Of a stretch of 15,289 nucleotides of DNA, positions 13,439 through 15,289 are shown piece after piece; the stretch's first letter is position 1, and each line of letters begins with the position of its first letter. The notes beneath the pieces are model-generated. The model did not search any database and was not told where the DNA came from. It worked only from the letters and a program-made list of their open reading frames with translations. The position numbers and the translations under genes are program-made. The DNA comes from Bacteroidota bacterium. Lineage in GTDB: Bacteria > Bacteroidota > Ignavibacteria > Ignavibacteriales > Ignavibacteriaceae. The stretch spans positions 1 through 15,289 of the forward strand of contig JAEXTR010000253.1 of NCBI GenBank assembly GCA_023406915.1. The letters are read 5' to 3'.

Positions 13439-15289
13439 TTATTTTAGCCAGCGATCAAGCCAGTCCTTAAATTCTTTAAACCAGTAAATTGAATTCTGGG
13501 GACTCAATATCCAATGGTTTTCATTCGGGAAATATACCAATCTGCTTGGTACTCCTTTCCCCTGTAACACACCATATAATTCCAATCCCTGTGTAATCAC
13601 CACGCGATAATCTTTTTCACCATGCATAATGAGCATGGGTGTTTTGAAATTGTGTGCAAATTCAGCAGGATTGTATTTATCTAATTGATCAGCATTGGAC
13701 CAGGGGGAGCCGCCGTAGGATACTTCACGGAAGTGCGTAAGGTCAGAAGCGAACTGCCCCTTGAAGTTATACACACCTGCGTGTGAGATCAGCGCACTGA
13801 AACGGTCTGTATGTCCGGCAATCCAGTTCACCAGATAACCGCCATAACTGCCACCAGCCGCAGCAAGTTTGTTCCCATCTAAGAAAGAATACTTGTTCAG
13901 CAAAAAGTCTGTTGCCTTCATGATATCGGTGAATGGTTTATCACCATGTGCACCAACGATAGACTCAGCAAATTCCTCACCAAAACCAGTTGACCCGTGG
14001 AAGTTGACGATTGCTGCCACGTATCCCATGGATGCAAAGAGCTGACCATTCCAGCGGTAATGGAAATCATTTGAAAATGCACCATGCGGTCCGCCATGGA
14101 TCAGATGAAGCAGACCATACTTCTTGGCAGGGTCAAAATCAGGCGGATAAATAACATACATCTGAACCTGCTTGTTATCTGCACCTTCAAAATAGAGTTC
14201 TTCTACTTTACCAAAACTGATGCTATCCAGCAGTGGTTTATTCAAATGTGTAAGTTGTTCTGCCTTTGCGGATTTCAGGTCAAGACAGAAGAGTTCATTC
14301 GGCATCGAAAAATTCTGGTGCAGAAAGTAGAGCTTTCCTTTTGCATAGGTAAGACCTGAATTTGTGGCAGATGTAAACTCTTCCTTTAACCCTTTTCCAT
14401 CTGTCTGTAATGAGAATATCCAGTTACCTGCATTCTTCTCTGCCATAAAGAACATTTGTTTACCTGTCTCATCAAAAGACCAGTCGCTCACCGAAAGGTC
14501 TATGTTATGAGTCAGTTCTATCCTTTCGTCGGTGGCAAGGTTTAGCAAAACGACTTTTACATTTTCAGCCTGTTTGCGGGGGTCTTTTTGTTCACCATAG
14601 GAGAGTCTGCCATCAGGAAGGAACTGAGGATTTGAATCGTCACCTTTGTTTTGGGAGGTCAGATTCTTTGCATCAGCAGACTTTGTTGGACTCACCGCAG
14701 AAATCTGGTAGAGATCAAAATTAAAGACTTCAGTATAGGGAGCTGAAGTGGTATTTGCCGAAAGGACAATATTTTTTCCATCGGGCGAGATATCATAGGA
14801 AACGCTACCCATATCGTAGGAGAGAAGTCTATCCCACCCGGGAGTGAGGGGAGCAGTTTTTCCGGATTCGAGGTCATACCGAAACAGTTGAGCAACAAAA
14901 CCATCTGTCAACCAGCTATCCCAGTAACGGTAGAGACGGTTTTCGCTGACTTTAGCAGTGACTTTGTTGTCTTTTCTTTTTTTCAGTTCTTTGGTAAATC
15001 CTTCGGGGTCATCCTCGAACCCGGGAAGGATATTAGTAGCAAAGCAGATTGACTTCCCATCGGGGTACCATTTGACAGAATAGAGCCCGTTTGGTGCAGT
15101 GATCATTCTTTCAGCCTCACCTCCTGTGGGATCAATTACATAGAGGAATGCGGACTCATCATCATCGCGTTTTGAGAAGAATGCGATCTTTTTTCCATCA
15201 GGGCTCCATACCGGACCAGAATCACCAGCTTTGTGTGCTGTGAGTCTTCTGACCTCCCTGGTCTCAAGGTTCATCAGATAGAGATCAGT
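13439..15289 (-). CDS. S9-family peptidase (prolyl oligopeptidase/acylaminoacyl-peptidase type), N-terminus outside window
   Basis: Serine peptidase of family S9. The frame stays open to the window edge: upstream of the in-frame Met at 15274 it reads TDLYLMNLETREVRRLT, an ordinary propeller blade, so the protein starts outside the window. Numbered from that Met: beta-propeller blades with WSPDGKKIAFFSKRDDDE, WYPDGKSICFAT, ISPDGKNIVLSA and similar to about residue 360; then the alpha/beta-hydrolase domain with HGGPHG (oxyanion region) and the nucleophile elbow GGSYGGY, Ser476; Asp555 in HGEKDYRV; His587 in NENHWI. The triad is complete. Such enzymes cleave short peptides or release N-acyl amino acids, either in the cytoplasm or the periplasm; location cannot be told because the N-terminus is missing. 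Stop TAA is 5 bp from the kinase stop, with no visible terminator between. Confidence 0.96.
   Translation of the reverse strand, partial: TDLYLMNLETREVRRLTAHKAGDSGPVWSPDGKKIAFFSKRDDDESAFLYVIDPTGGEAERMITAPNGLYSVKWYPDGKSICFATNILPGFEDDPEGFTKELKKRKDNKVTAKVSENRLYRYWDSWLTDGFVAQLFRYDLESGKTAPLTPGWDRLLSYDMGSVSYDISPDGKNIVLSANTTSAPYTEVFNFDLYQISAVSPTKSADAKNLTSQNKGDDSNPQFLPDGRLSYGEQKDPRKQAENVKVVLLNLATDERIELTHNIDLSVSDWSFDETGKQMFFMAEKNAGNWIFSLQTDGKGLKEEFTSATNSGLTYAKGKLYFLHQNFSMPNELFCLDLKSAKAEQLTHLNKPLLDSISFGKVEELYFEGADNKQVQMYVIYPPDFDPAKKYGLLHLIHGGPHGAFSNDFHYRWNGQLFASMGYVAAIVNFHGSTGFGEEFAESIVGAHGDKPFTDIMKATDFLLNKYSFLDGNKLAAAGGSYGGYLVNWIAGHTDRFSALISHAGVYNFKGQFASDLTHFREVSYGGSPWSNADQLDKYNPAEFAHNFKTPMLIMHGEKDYRVVITQGLELYGVLQGKGVPSRLVYFPNENHWILSPQNSIYWFKEFKDWLDRWLK

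Noticed and set aside
14084..14359. + strand frame inside the S9 peptidase gene
   Set aside because: Opposite a complete hydrolase domain with an intact triad; no ribosome-binding site or recognisable protein.

Overview
The window (about 15.3 kb) is a chromosomal stretch from a motile Gram-negative bacterium. A lipobox lipoprotein, a carboxypeptidase-regulatory-like beta-sandwich protein, an S9 peptidase, Shine-Dalgarno sites of the AAGGAG/GGAGG kind, and sigma28 (FliA)-type promoters together suggest the Bacteroidota/Chlorobiota/Ignavibacteria side of the tree rather than Bacteroidia proper. This placement is inference; there is no rRNA gene or other marker in the window. No prophage, integrase, transposase, tRNA, rRNA or CRISPR array is visible.

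Layout. 1-1618 (-): methyl-accepting chemotaxis protein, cut by the window edge, with a sigma28-like promoter about 105 bp upstream. 1844-3252 (-): mscL and, upstream of it, an SbtA-family Na+/bicarbonate permease, probably co-transcribed. 3360-5195 (+): a two-gene unit of a stand-alone class I glutamine amidotransferase and an aldo/keto reductase, closed by a strong terminator. 5280-6857 (+): a large lipoprotein with two beta-sandwich modules and a predicted beta-helix. 6945-8135 (+): a PLP-dependent methionine gamma-lyase-like enzyme with a strong terminator. 8136-8709: a 574-bp intergenic stretch with two inverted copies of a REP-like palindromic repeat, then an operator-like array of boxes at 11-bp spacing. 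8710-9770 (+): an SPFH/band-7 membrane protein overlapped by a 57-residue Arc-like ribbon-helix-helix gene. 9791-10824 (-): two proteins of unknown function; the upstream one has a strong SD and a near-consensus sigma28 promoter. 10935-13433 (+): a soluble GAF-like/triple-PAS histidine kinase. 13439-15289 (-): an S9 prolyl-oligopeptidase-type peptidase, cut at its N-terminus by the window edge.

How the parts work together. The clearest link is motility: the chemoreceptor and the 124-residue unknown protein both sit behind promoters with the same TAAA-N15-nnCGATAA architecture, so both are probably late flagellar-regulon genes although 9 kb apart. The second is the SPFH plus Arc-like pair, where the four phased boxes in the promoter are a natural target for the small ribbon-helix-helix protein (probable autoregulation). 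The remaining genes are ordinary housekeeping or metabolic genes without an evident shared pathway.
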